NCBI GenBank assembly: GCA_026770585.1 | Contig: MU646322.1 | Coordinates: 193,755-206,345 of the forward strand | Source of the DNA: Baffinella frigidus | Taxonomy: Eukaryota > Cryptophyceae > Cryptomonadales > Baffinellaceae | Length of the DNA stretch: 12,591 bases | Reading direction: 5' to 3' | Part shown: in pieces, positions 6,647 to 12,591 of the stretch | Layout: each line of letters opens with the position of its first letter | How positions within the stretch are numbered: the first letter of the stretch is position 1 | Notes under the pieces: generated by a model | Told to the model about the DNA's origin: nothing | The model's database searches: none | Seen by the model: only the letters and a program-made list of their open reading frames with translations | Translations under genes and position numbers: made by a program

Positions 6647-6666
6647 AATTTTGACCGGTCAAAATT
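6647..6666. repeat. Perfect 20 bp palindrome
   Basis: AATTTTGACCGGTCAAAATT equals its own reverse complement. It lies at the sharp switch from GC-rich DNA to AT-rich DNA and opens the palindrome cluster that runs to 7250. Confidence 0.95.
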
Positions 6667-6675
6667 ATTTTATCA

Positions 6676-6729
6676 GTTTTTTTTGGAGCAAAGTCCGTCC
6701 TGCAGTTTTTTTGGAGCAAATTCCGTCAC
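6676..6729. repeat. Direct repeat of ~25 bp
   Basis: CAG, a T run and GGAGCAAAGTCCGTC at 6676-6701, repeated with one base change and one T fewer at 6705-6729. Confidence 0.85.
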
Positions 6730-6820
6730 AAACCACGGAGGCTCTTGAGTTCTCTGGGGGGGGTATCCAAAAGTCAATTTACAGAGGGAACCGGTATTCA
6801 AAAGTCAAGTTTTCATTGAA

Positions 6821-6860
6821 AACGGCTCCAAGAACGGGCCAACGGCTCCAAGAACGAGCA
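6821..6860. repeat. 20 bp tandem duplication
   Basis: AACGGCTCCAAGAACG is present at 6821 and 6841, spaced exactly 20 bases. Confidence 0.92.
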
Positions 6861-6959
6861 CCGGATAACCCCCGAAGGGTCTTGGACCATGAACCAATTC
6901 GAACCCACGACCCTAGATGTGACCCTTGCTCGTCCGGACGCACGACCTTATCGTGGAAC

Positions 6960-7018
6960 AATAAAAGGGTTGTTTTCCGATCGTTTCTATTATTCGATCG
7001 GAAAACAACCTTTTTATT
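6960..7018. repeat. 24 bp hairpin arms with 11-nt loop
   Basis: 6960-6983 (core GGTTGTTTTCCGATCG) pairs with 6995-7018 with one mismatch. The right arm runs directly into the next inverted repeat, sharing TATTTTCCGAT. Confidence 0.95.
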
Positions 7019-7194
7019 TTCCGATGTCTTTTGCATGTGTCTTTCTATTATTTTTGTACGTCAAAGCTCCCCGATTTCGGGCGACTCCCCGTACAAATCC
7101 CCTAAAAACGGGAAACCCGCCATCAAAAGTCAATCGTTTCCTTAAGAGACGATTCGGCCGCGGTAAAATCACTTGTAAAAGACATCGGAAAATA
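7015..7194. repeat. Inverted repeat, perfect 18 bp ends, 180 bp span
   Basis: TATTTTCCGATGTCTTTT at 7015-7032 is exactly inverted at 7177-7194. The interior has a second weak pair (TTTGTAC / GTACAAA). It could be a MITE whose left end overlaps the 6960-7018 hairpin. Confidence 0.88.
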
Positions 7195-7803
7195 ATCGTG
7201 AACTGAGATTCTTTACTACGAGGGCTCGTACCGGTACGAGCTCGTACAGGAATCACGACACGCTGTGTCACGGCTCGTGCATTTTCCAGGTTGGACTACG
7301 AACCTTTAATCAAAAGTCAACTTGAATGAAGACAATCAACTTTGAGGATCTTTCGCGCGCAAATTGCTGACGTCGCACCCCGGAATCCGGGGCGGTACGG
7401 ATCGTAATAATATTCAAATTGACCTAAATTTCGTTTCGTATGAGCCGAGTTTACTACGAGCTCGTACATCTTTGTCAGCAAGGAGGTGTAATGTGTGGTA
7501 AATACATGAAATATGAACACTCGTGATCTATGGCTTTGTAAACACATTATTCCAACCGCGTTCCACCCTGGATGGAACATTATGGTATTTTGAGCATTCT
7601 TAAGTCAACTCCCCTTGGAGATGGCGCAATGTGGTGCCCCCGTGATGAATGGATCTGGTACAAAAAGGTCTAATATGTATTTTAGTGGTATAAATCATGT
7701 CAACTTTTGCGATAAAGGGTTATTCGGGATTGGCCGCAAGTCCCCTCCTGGGGCTATGCGAATCGCCTAGACCTGGGGGGGGAGTGGGGGGTGTTTTATC
7801 CTT
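7195..7803. other. Interval with short palindromes, no gene
   Basis: GCTCGTACCGGTACGAGC (7224-7241) and GTACGAGCTCGTAC (7234-7247) are overlapping perfect palindromes. TTTACTACGAG followed by CTCGTACA recurs uninterrupted at 7450-7468, so the 7212-7249 copy looks like the same string with an 18 bp palindromic insertion. Small hairpins occur at 7378-7392 (CCCCGG/CCGGGG) and 7560-7578 (GTTCCA/TGGAAC). No convincing coding frame is seen. Confidence 0.65.
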
Positions 7804-7847
7804 GCTGACTTATCTTGAGAGAACTGCTGACTTATCTTGAGAGAACT
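7804..7847. repeat. Exact 22 bp tandem duplication upstream of the orphan gene
   Basis: GCTGACTTATCTTGAGAG plus AACT is present twice back to back (7804-7825 and 7826-7847). It ends 64 bp before the ATG at 7912, so it lies in the likely 5' untranslated or promoter region. Confidence 0.95.
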
Positions 7848-7911
7848 AAAAGCAAGGGGCAGAAGTTCCCTGCATTCATCACTGATCCAAACACGAGCCA
7901 CGACGAAGAAG

Positions 7912-8556
7912 ATGCGCGCGAACGACGTGAACGACGCCGCCCCCGATTCGCTCCGCAGGACCCAGCCGACCGCGCTCAAGATCGTCTGGCAAAGCCCCCA
8001 CGCAGACAACGAGGAGGCGCATTCGCCCTCCACGATTGATGACCTCGCGCGGGACACGTTCCAGACGTTGGCCCAGCCGCGCTACTTCTCGAGTCTCCAG
8101 TCCTGGAAGTCTGCATCTTCTTCGTCGCGCTCGAGGAAGTCACCCCCTTGCGCGGAGATCATGCTCCACCCAACTACAAACAAACCGCGAAAGACGGGAA
8201 TGCGCATGATACAAATCGCGCCCCACCTGCTCTCTCCTGCGACGCACTCTCCTCCGACGCAGAAGGAGCAGCGGCCAGGCTCTTCCCTGAGGGGAGAGGC
8301 TTTCCTCAAGGGTGGCGTCGGCAGCTCTGCCGTCGATTCCGTGCGGGCCCGACGGGGAACCGCCCCGAAGCTTGGGAGCAGTTCCTACTCGGAGTCTGAG
8401 GGCGATGCGGCCGGTCAGAGACATTCTGTTGCGCCGCTCCGCAAGAACTTTGCAAGGGGTGCGCGGCGCGTCTCCACGGTGTCGTTGTCGACGGGGGGGG
8501 GGACTCCCTCCCCTGCGGGCAAGTTGCCTCTCGGCGCATCATCAGGCAGATTCTAA
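7912..8556 (+). CDS. Orphan protein, 214 aa, Ser/Arg/Pro-rich, probably disordered
   Basis: This is the best gene in the window. ATG at 7912 has A at -3 (GAAGATGC). An earlier TTG in the same frame is not a credible start, and TGA at 7828 closes the frame. TAA is at 8554-8556. Codons strongly prefer G or C in the third position (AAC GAC GTG AAC GAC GCC GCC), unlike the flanking DNA. The protein starts MRANDVNDAAP. It has an acidic stretch (ADNEEAHSPSTIDDLARD), a Ser/Arg run SASSSSRSRKS at 67-77, several SP/TP sites and a basic C-terminal third (LRKNFARGARR). There is one Cys, two Trp, and no signal peptide or membrane helix. I recognise no family. The Ser/Arg and SP pattern suggests a phosphorylated, disordered, possibly nuclear protein (inference). 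It could be the last exon of a longer gene. AATAAA follows 34 nt after the stop. Confidence 0.65.
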   Translation: MRANDVNDAAPDSLRRTQPTALKIVWQSPHADNEEAHSPSTIDDLARDTFQTLAQPRYFSSLQSWKSASSSSRSRKSPPCAEIMLHPTTNKPRKTGMRMIQIAPHLLSPATHSPPTQKEQRPGSSLRGEAFLKGGVGSSAVDSVRARRGTAPKLGSSSYSESEGDAAGQRHSVAPLRKNFARGARRVSTVSLSTGGGTPSPAGKLPLGASSGRF

Positions 8557-8589
8557 GATAGAGGGCATTTTCAAATTTGCCCGAGTGTC

Positions 8590-8595
8590 AATAAA
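8590..8595 (+). promoter_or_regulatory. Polyadenylation signal AATAAA
   Basis: A canonical hexamer 34 nt after the stop at 8556, followed by a CT-rich tract (CTCTCTCTCGCTATCTCGCT). Position and context fit 3' end formation for the 7912 gene. Confidence 0.6.
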
Positions 8596-8716
8596 GCTCT
8601 CTCTCGCTATCTCGCTCTATCTCGCTGCGCGCGTCGTCGCATTGGCGAAATCAATCTCCTCTCGGATTTACGTTGACGGTTCTGTGGACCTTGTCGCCTC
8701 CCTGCGCGGTGTGCAG

Positions 8717-8870
8717 GAATGATCACAGGGTACAGGGGTACCTCGCTCGTAAGAAACCGCCCCCCCCACAGGACCACCATAGGGCCCTGGGCATAGGCCT
8801 ACAGTTGGGTCCTACGAGCAGGCGCTTTCTTATGAGCGAGGTACCCCTGTACACGAATGATCACAGGGTA
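8717..8870. repeat. 16 bp exact direct repeats flanking family A copy 4
   Basis: GAATGATCACAGGGTA occurs at 8717-8732 and 8855-8870, one on each side of the element at 8731-8851, with CAC left over on the right. Confidence 0.9.
8731..8851. mobile_element. Family A element, copy 4
   Basis: TACAGGGGTACCTCGCTCGT to TTATGAGCGAGGTACCCCTG plus TA, 121 bp, core GGGCCC and TAGGCCTACAG. It lies ~135 bp after the AATAAA of the 7912 gene and is bordered by 16 bp direct repeats. Confidence 0.93.
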
Positions 8871-8958
8871 GAAATCACCGTGCACGACCACACGGGGGAA
8901 ATCACTGTTTATTCATGACTTAGCATCACCGCCGGACAACGCTCCTCTAGATCCAATC

Positions 8959-9028
8959 GTCCTTTCGGTCCTTTGAACTATCACCATAAGCGGACACTGG
9001 AAGTGGTTCTGCAGGAAGGCCCTGCTTT
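8959..9028 (+). repeat. Family B repeat, diverged copy
   Basis: GTCCTTTCGGTCCTTTGAAC, then ACCATAAGCGGACACTGGAA, GTTCTGCAGGAAGGCCCTGC. The T-rich 3' end is lost. The interval 8871-8958 before it holds only a GAAATCAC direct repeat. Confidence 0.8.
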
Positions 9029-9079
9029 GTCTCCAACACCAAGCCTTCTGGTGCGGTACCCTCCGGGCGTACAAGCGTT

Positions 9080-9200
9080 TACAGGGATACCTCGATTACA
9101 AGAAAACGTCACCCCCCTAGGACGACCATAGGGCCCTAGGCATAGCCCTACTGTAGGGTCCTACGGGAAGGCGTTTTCTTGTAACCGAGGTACCCCTGTA
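9080..9200. mobile_element. Family A element, copy 5
   Basis: A subtype with GATTACAAGAAAACG on the left and CGTTTTCTTGTAACCGAGG on the right, so arms have changed in step: GCTCATAAG became GATTACAAG on the left while TTGTAACC partly matches it. 121 bp. Followed by GAGTGC, also found after copy 7. Confidence 0.92.
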
Positions 9201-9220
9201 GAGTGCACATGACATTTCTC

Positions 9221-9339
9221 TACCGGGGTACCTCGCTCGTGAGGAAACGCCGATTCCCTAGGACCACTATGGCCGTATGCATACAGGGCTGTGGGGTCCT
9301 AGGGGGTGTGCACTTTCTTGTGAGCGAGGTACCCATGTA
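9221..9339. mobile_element. Family A element, copy 6
   Basis: TACCGGGGTACCTCGCTCGT to CTTGTGAGCGAGGTACCCAT plus GTA, 119 bp. The core is unusual (GTATGCATAC palindrome). Its right TA (9338-9339) is the left TA of copy 7. Confidence 0.9.
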
Positions 9340-9460
9340 CAGGGGTACCTGGCGCATACGAAAGTGCAACCCCCTAAGGGCCCTACAGTAGCCCTATGCC
9401 GAGGGCCCTATGGTGGTCCCTAGGGGGTGGGCGGTTTCTTATGAGCGAGGTAACCCTGTA
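9338..9460. mobile_element. Family A element, copy 7
   Basis: The left arm is diverged (TACCTGGCGCATACGAAAGT). The right arm is typical (CGGTTTCTTATGAGCGAGG). It is joined to copy 6 by one shared TA. Confidence 0.9.
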
Positions 9461-9683
9461 GAGTGCGCTCCACCCCCCTCGGCGTTCTCGCTCCCGGGTA
9501 CGGGTACGAAGAGCGGGTACGGGCACCCTACGGTAGGCAATACCGTAGTGTCCTACGCACCACCCGTACCCGGACGGGACTACCCGGATCACACGAGGCC
9601 TGTGTGGGGGTGCCCTACTCAGACAACCTCTGTGGAAGCGCATACATGGCGGCCGTGTTGGTAACCCACGATTCAACTACATC
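9461..9683. repeat. GGGTACGG-rich fold-back region plus C-like fragment
   Basis: CGGGTACGGG (9514-9523) pairs with 9563-9572, and inside it CTACGGTA (9528-9535) pairs with 9541-9548. Further GGGTACGGGTACG units lie on the left and GACGGGACTACCCG on the right. Positions 9637-9663 (CATGGCGGCCGTGTTGGTAA) reverse-match 1097-1126. No gene is seen. Confidence 0.7.
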
Positions 9684-9807
9684 TACAGGGGTACCTCGCT
9701 CATGAGAAACTGCCTCCCCCCCTAGAGGTCCACCTTAGGGCCCTAGGCATGGGCCTACTGTAGGGTCCTAGGTGGGGGCGGTTTCTTATGAGCAAGATAC
9801 ACCGGTA
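9684..9807. mobile_element. Family A element, copy 8
   Basis: TACAGGGGTACCTCGCTCAT to CGGTTTCTTATGAGCAAG, tip ACACCGGTA. 124 bp, core GGGCCCTAGGCATGGGCC. Confidence 0.92.
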
Positions 9808-10036
9808 GGTCCTGCCCAGATAGAGCGTCGGGATGGCGTGTGTACTTCCACCGAGGCTGTGTCAACAATGCGGCACCTAGCTGGAGAGAAAAGGTCCTAG
9901 CGAAAGTGTCCTAGCGAAAGGGTCCTAGGTCCTGCTCAGAAACAGCCTCGGTGGAGGTGTTGGTAGCAATAAAGCTCTTCTCACAAGGCCCACAACTGCT
10001 GCGAAAACGCCGGGCCCCGTTACCAGCGTAGGGTCA
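9808..10036. repeat. Inverted repeat with internal short duplications, no gene
   Basis: TCCACCGAGGCTGT (9847-9860) is exactly inverted at 9942-9955. Between them GTCCTAGCGAAAG occurs twice (9892 and 9908), and AGGTCCTGC with CAGA occurs on both sides. It forms a ~110 bp fold-back structure. Confidence 0.7.
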
Positions 10037-10157
10037 TACAGGGGTACCTCGATTATAAGAAAACGCCTCCCCGTAGGACCCTACAGTAGGCCTATGCCTA
10101 GGGCCCTAGGGTCGTCCTAGGGGGGTGACGTTTTGATGTAATCGAGGTACTCCTGTA
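10037..10157. mobile_element. Family A element, copy 9
   Basis: A subtype related to copy 5: TACCTCGATTATAAGAAAAC on the left, GTTTTGATGTAATCGAGGTA on the right, 121 bp, core CCTACAGTAGGCCTATGCC. Confidence 0.92.
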
Positions 10158-10171
10158 TGCATACTCCGCAG

Positions 10172-10229
10172 ATAAGTTCCAGTGTCCACCTATGTTGGGA
10201 GCTCGAAGAACCTAAAGGACCTAAAGGAC
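10172..10229 (-). repeat. Family B repeat, minus-strand fragment
   Basis: Read on the minus strand it is CCTTTAGGTCCTTTAGG through CCCAACATAGGTGGACACTG. It stops at GAACTTAT, where longer copies continue to CTGCAG. Confidence 0.85.
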
Positions 10230-10890
10230 TCCTAGGCGCCTACAGCTGTACGCCTAGTCCACCACATGGTCCTACGTGTGCCGGAGGGTCCTATGGACGA
10301 TCCTCACGCTTTCGCCCCAGCCTACTCCTGGTCGTCAGGCAGGCCTACTCTACAGGGGTACCTCGCTCATAAGAAAACACCCCCTGCTATGACCCTGCAG
10401 TAGCCCTATGCCTAGGGCCCTATGATTGTCCTAGAGGGGGTGGGCGTTTTCTTGTGAGCGAGGTACCCCTGTAGGCCTTTCCGGAGGCGGGCCTACCCCG
10501 GTCCCGAGGCGGGCCGCTCGTGCTCACGCTTTCGCGCCTATGCCCCTACGGCATTGCCTACCGTAGGGTCCCACGGATGATCCTCACGCTACACCCCTAC
10601 GGTATTGGCTACCGTAGGGTCCTACGGATGATGCTCACGCTGCCGCGCCAGCCTCTCCCTGGTCGAAAGTCTCGGTCTCCTCCCGATGAGGTGGGCTTAC
10701 CCTAGGCATTTCCTGAGGCGGGCCTACCCCGGTCCCGAGGCGGGCCGCACTTGCTCACGCTTTTTTGTGCCTATGCCCCTACGGTATTGCCTGCCGTATG
10801 GTCCTACATGTATGGATGATGATCACGCTTTCGCGCCAGCCTCCTCCTGGTCGAAAGGCTCGGCCTCCTCCCGCTCCGCGGCTTCAGCGG
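10230..10890. repeat. ~230 bp tandem repeat, two full and one partial unit
   Basis: Units begin GGAGGCGGGCCTACCCCGGT (10484) and TGAGGCGGGCCTACCCCGGT (10712) and both run on to GGTCGAAAG..CTCGG..CTCCTCCCG. The first unit contains an extra internal copy of CCCCTACGGYATTG..GGATGATSCTCACGCT. A partial unit (GATCCTCACGCTTTCGCCCC) lies near 10299-10345. Family A copy 10 sits between the partial and full units. Confidence 0.85.
10351..10473. mobile_element. Family A element, copy 10
   Basis: TACAGGGGTACCTCGCTCAT to CTTGTGAGCGAGGTACCCCT plus GTA, 123 bp. AGGCCT lies on both sides (10341-10346 and 10473-10478), offset by four bases from a simple flanking duplication. Confidence 0.92.
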
Positions 10891-10929
10891 TACCCGGCCC
10901 GCCCTGCGAAGAGCGAAACGTGCGTCAAT

Positions 10930-11039
10930 TACAGGGGTACCTCGCTCACAAGAAACCGCGCCCCCCTAGGGTCACCCTAGATAGGCCTACTGTAGGGTCC
11001 TAGCGGGTTGCGTTTTCTTATGAGCGAGGTACCCCTGTA
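10930..11039. mobile_element. Family A element, copy 11, inserted in a family C unit
   Basis: TACAGGGGTACCTCGCTCAC to CTTATGAGCGAGGTACCCCT plus GTA. Flanks read CGTCAAT|TA and TA|TGGATCGAGACC. Unfilled units read GTTAATTACGGATCGATCC (11317-11335) and GTTAATTACGGATCGAGACC (11597-11616). Removing the element and one TA restores the unit apart from two base changes, so the insertion duplicated TA. Confidence 0.95.
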
Positions 11040-11451
11040 TGGATCGAGACCAACGTGGCCACCATGTGTTCTCTTCCGTGAAGTCCTCGTTAGACTAGGA
11101 CCTTTTTTAGAAAGCCATGTGAAGAGAGACACGTGCGTTAGTTACGGATCGATCCGCCCCCCGCGCCGCGGCGTGATCGGTACCCGGCCCGCCCTGCGAA
11201 GAAAAGAAAAAAGAAATCTCAGTTTTTTTTGGCGTTGAGGTCCGAATCTTACACGGCCTTGACGGACGGGAATATATGGTGGCACCCGGCCCGCCCTGGG
11301 AAGAGAGAAACGTGCGTTAATTACGGATCGATCCGCCTCCTGCGCCGCGGCGTGATCGGTACCCGGCCCGCCCTGGGAATAAAAGAAAAAAAGATGAAGT
11401 TTTTTTTTTGGCGTTTAGATCCTTGTCTTACACGGCCTTCACGGACGGGAA

Positions 11452-11556
11452 TATCCCTGAAGCGGCCAGTAGGCTCATACGCCCTACCGTAGGGCTCAAG
11501 GATCTGCCTAGGACCTGGAGTGGGTCTTTCAAGACCCCCTGTCCACTTAAGGGATA
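11452..11556. mobile_element. Family D element, copy 2, inserted in a family C unit
   Basis: TATCCCTGAAGCG to CACTTAAGGGATA, 105 bp, same length as copy 1. Flanks are GACGGGAATAT and ATATGGTGGCACCC; the unfilled unit at 11268-11290 reads GGACGGGAATATATGGTGGC. The interior also forms GGGTCTTTCAAGACCCC. No coding capacity. Confidence 0.92.
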
Positions 11557-11764
11557 TGGTGGCACCCGGCCCACCCTGGGTAGAGAAACACGCGCGTTAA
11601 TTACGGATCGAGACCAACATGGCCACCATATTTCCCCTTCCGTGAAAGCCTTGTGCGATCACGACCTACACGCCAAAAAAGCAAGACACGCACCACGACT
11701 CAAGTTTTGTTGACGTTGAGTCCTAGCCTTACAAGGCCTTCACGGAAGGGAATACACTATCGCC

Positions 11765-11869
11765 CAACAAGGGGCTGGTGCTCCAGAATTTAGAGTGCAC
11801 TTTCAGAGTGCAGAGTGCAATTTAGAGTGCAGAGTGCACTCTAAATTCTGGAGCACCAACCCCTTGTTG
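11765..11869. mobile_element. 105 bp fold-back element with 36 bp arms
   Basis: Arms 11765-11800 and 11834-11869 are inverted with one mismatch (outer CAACAAGGGG, inner TTTAGAGTGCAC). The loop and inner arms are built of AGAGTGC units, five in all. No target duplication is clear. It ends the family C array. Confidence 0.92.
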
Positions 11870-11920
11870 CTCTTCGCTCACTCGCGTGCGAACCTCCGAA
11901 ACCGAATGCACTCCACATAC

Positions 11921-12003
11921 ATCGGGGGAGGGGGGGCTTTTGGCTCGTCGCCGGCAAAAGTCATCGGGGTGTAGCCTTTTGGCGTGTCGCTGGCAAAAGT
12001 CAC
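11921..12003. repeat. Family E satellite, first block (two units)
   Basis: A unit of ~40 bp: CATCGGGGTGTAG, CTTTTGGCGTGTCGCTGG, CAAAAGTCA. The first unit is altered (GGGGGAGGGGGG, GGCTCGTCGCCGG). Confidence 0.9.
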
Positions 12004-12071
12004 GCCGGCCCTACACCATACACTATACACCCGAAACGCTCAACCCCCAGGCCTCAACCCTGAAAGGACCT

Positions 12072-12192
12072 CTAGCGATGCCTCAGTTTTATTCTGGCTC
12101 GTCCTAAGGGCTTTTTATTCGCCCTTTTGTACTGGATTTCTGAGCTTAAATAGTTTCAAGGACGAACCATAATAAAACTCAGGCAACGCTAG
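12072..12192. mobile_element. 121 bp element with 34 bp terminal inverted repeats
   Basis: 12072-12105 and 12159-12192 are inverted with four mismatches (outer CTAGCG, inner GTTTTATT). The ends CTAGCG/CGCTAG contain TA one base in, so a TA target duplication is possible as in family A. It lies between the two family E blocks. Confidence 0.82.
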
Positions 12193-12347
12193 TGAACGCT
12201 CATCCACTCGAGAATAATAGAGGGGCCTGTTTACATGTGGGGTTGCGAAACTTTGTACCAAGATAAGGTGTTCCAACCTCGTAACCGGCCTAACCAGGGC
12301 TTCGACCCTGACAATACCTGGTCGAGCTGCGATGCGGTGCCCACAGA

Positions 12348-12471
12348 CATCGGGTATGTGTAGCCTTTTGGCGTGTCGCTGGCAAAAGTCATCGGGGTGT
12401 AGCCTTTTGGCGTGCTGCTGGCAAAAGTCACAGGACAAGTTTCCTTTCGGCGTGCCGCCGGCAAAAGTCAC
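12348..12471. repeat. Family E satellite, second block (three units)
   Basis: Three ~40 bp units end CAAAAGTCA at about 12389, 12429 and 12470. ACCTGGTCGAGCTGCGA borders the block on both sides (12317 and 12470), suggesting that the block itself expanded within a larger repeat. A minus-strand frame reads through it as repeated FCQRHAKRLH, which is what any 39-42 bp satellite would give. Confidence 0.9.
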
Positions 12472-12545
12472 CTGGTCGAGCTGCGACGCCGCAAGCACGC
12501 GCGCCAGCTGCTCATCCTCCTCCGCATCCCCCTTCCTTCCCGCCC

Positions 12546-12548
<3 letters not shown>

Positions 12549-12588
<40 letters not shown>
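12549..12588. repeat. Poly-C run, 40 bases
   Basis: An uninterrupted C run three bases before the window end. It is likely a hard-to-sequence homopolymer where the assembly stops. Confidence 0.95.
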
Positions 12589-12589
<1 letters not shown>

Positions 12590-12591
12590 CC

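Larger units (their letters stand above)
10888..11760 (+). repeat. Family C tandem array, 179 bp unit of two half-units
   Basis: CGGTACCCGGCCCGCCCTG occurs at 10888, 11178 and 11357, and GGCACCCGGCCCGCCCTGGG or a variant at 11281 and 11561. The exact period is 179 bp (11178 to 11357). One half carries an A-rich tract, a T run, CTTACACGGCCTT and GGACGGGAATAT. The other carries AACGTGCGTTAATTACGG and the palindromic CGGATCGATCCG. Units are not all alike: two replace CGATCCGCC with CGAGACCAAC..GGCCACCAT. One unit is split by family A and another by family D. Confidence 0.9.

Noticed and set aside
6870-6945. tRNA-like stretch on the minus strand with GGTCGTGGGTTCGAAT
   Set aside because: It matches a tRNA T-loop/B-box, but the stem partner does not pair, and no acceptor stem, D-arm or A-box fits. 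At most it is a remnant of a tRNA-derived repeat.
6519-7145. 208-codon plus-strand frame
   Set aside because: It crosses the switch from GC-rich to AT-rich DNA and runs through palindromes and duplications. No consistent codon use.
8140-8542. Minus-strand frames under the 7912-8556 gene
   Set aside because: They are shadows of the GC3-biased plus-strand gene.
9968-9973. AATAAA-like signal
   Set aside because: No coding frame lies upstream on the plus strand that it could serve.
11921-12471. CRISPR array in the family E block
   Set aside because: Units are tandem with no unique spacers of even length, there are no cas genes, and the context is eukaryotic.
12115-12498. 127-codon minus-strand frame with repeated FCQRHAKRLH
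   Set aside because: The repeat is the E satellite, and two frames read through it equally well. The remainder crosses the arm of a TIR element.

Overview
The window reads as non-coding, repeat-dense nuclear DNA of a eukaryote. Nothing in it has bacterial or phage character: there is no operon-like gene packing, no ribosome-binding-site pattern and no recognisable prokaryotic gene. A block of degenerate TTTAGGG/TTGAGGG repeats (3410-3590) and the few GC3-biased reading frames fit a protist or alga with plant-type telomere repeats. This is an inference; the sequence does not name the species. The terminal 40-base C run suggests a contig end or a collapsed read.

Layout. 1-545 is a higher-order tandem repeat. 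673-1031 holds two kinds of small inverted-repeat element. 1212-1383 holds a candidate intron end (four copies of a branchpoint-like CTTAAC plus pyrimidine tract) and a short GC3-rich terminal exon. 1445-2570 is GC-rich tandem repeat, then a pile of palindromic family A elements with family B repeats. 2571-5325 is mostly family B copies, the telomere-like block and a ~280 bp duplicated segment. 5510-6400 is a strand-asymmetric region with a candidate secreted, repeat-bearing protein on the minus strand. 6640-7250 is a cluster of near-perfect palindromes. 7912-8556 is the best protein-coding gene (214 aa, orphan, AATAAA 34 nt after the stop). 8717-11039 is a second dense field of family A elements. 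10888-11760 is a 179 bp tandem repeat (family C) carrying one family A and one family D insertion. 11765-12500 holds a fold-back element, a terminal-inverted-repeat element and a ~40 bp satellite (family E). The end is poly-C.

The most informative biology is transposon genetics inside one window. Family A (11 copies plus a variant) and family D (2 copies of exactly 105 bp) are non-autonomous inverted-repeat elements. Because both have landed in family C tandem units, neighbouring unfilled units act as empty-site controls. They show insertion at TA with a TA duplication for family A, and a two-base, TA/AT-compatible event for family D. No transposase is encoded here, so mobilisation would have to be supplied in trans. 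The two protein candidates and the small exon do not form a recognisable pathway.
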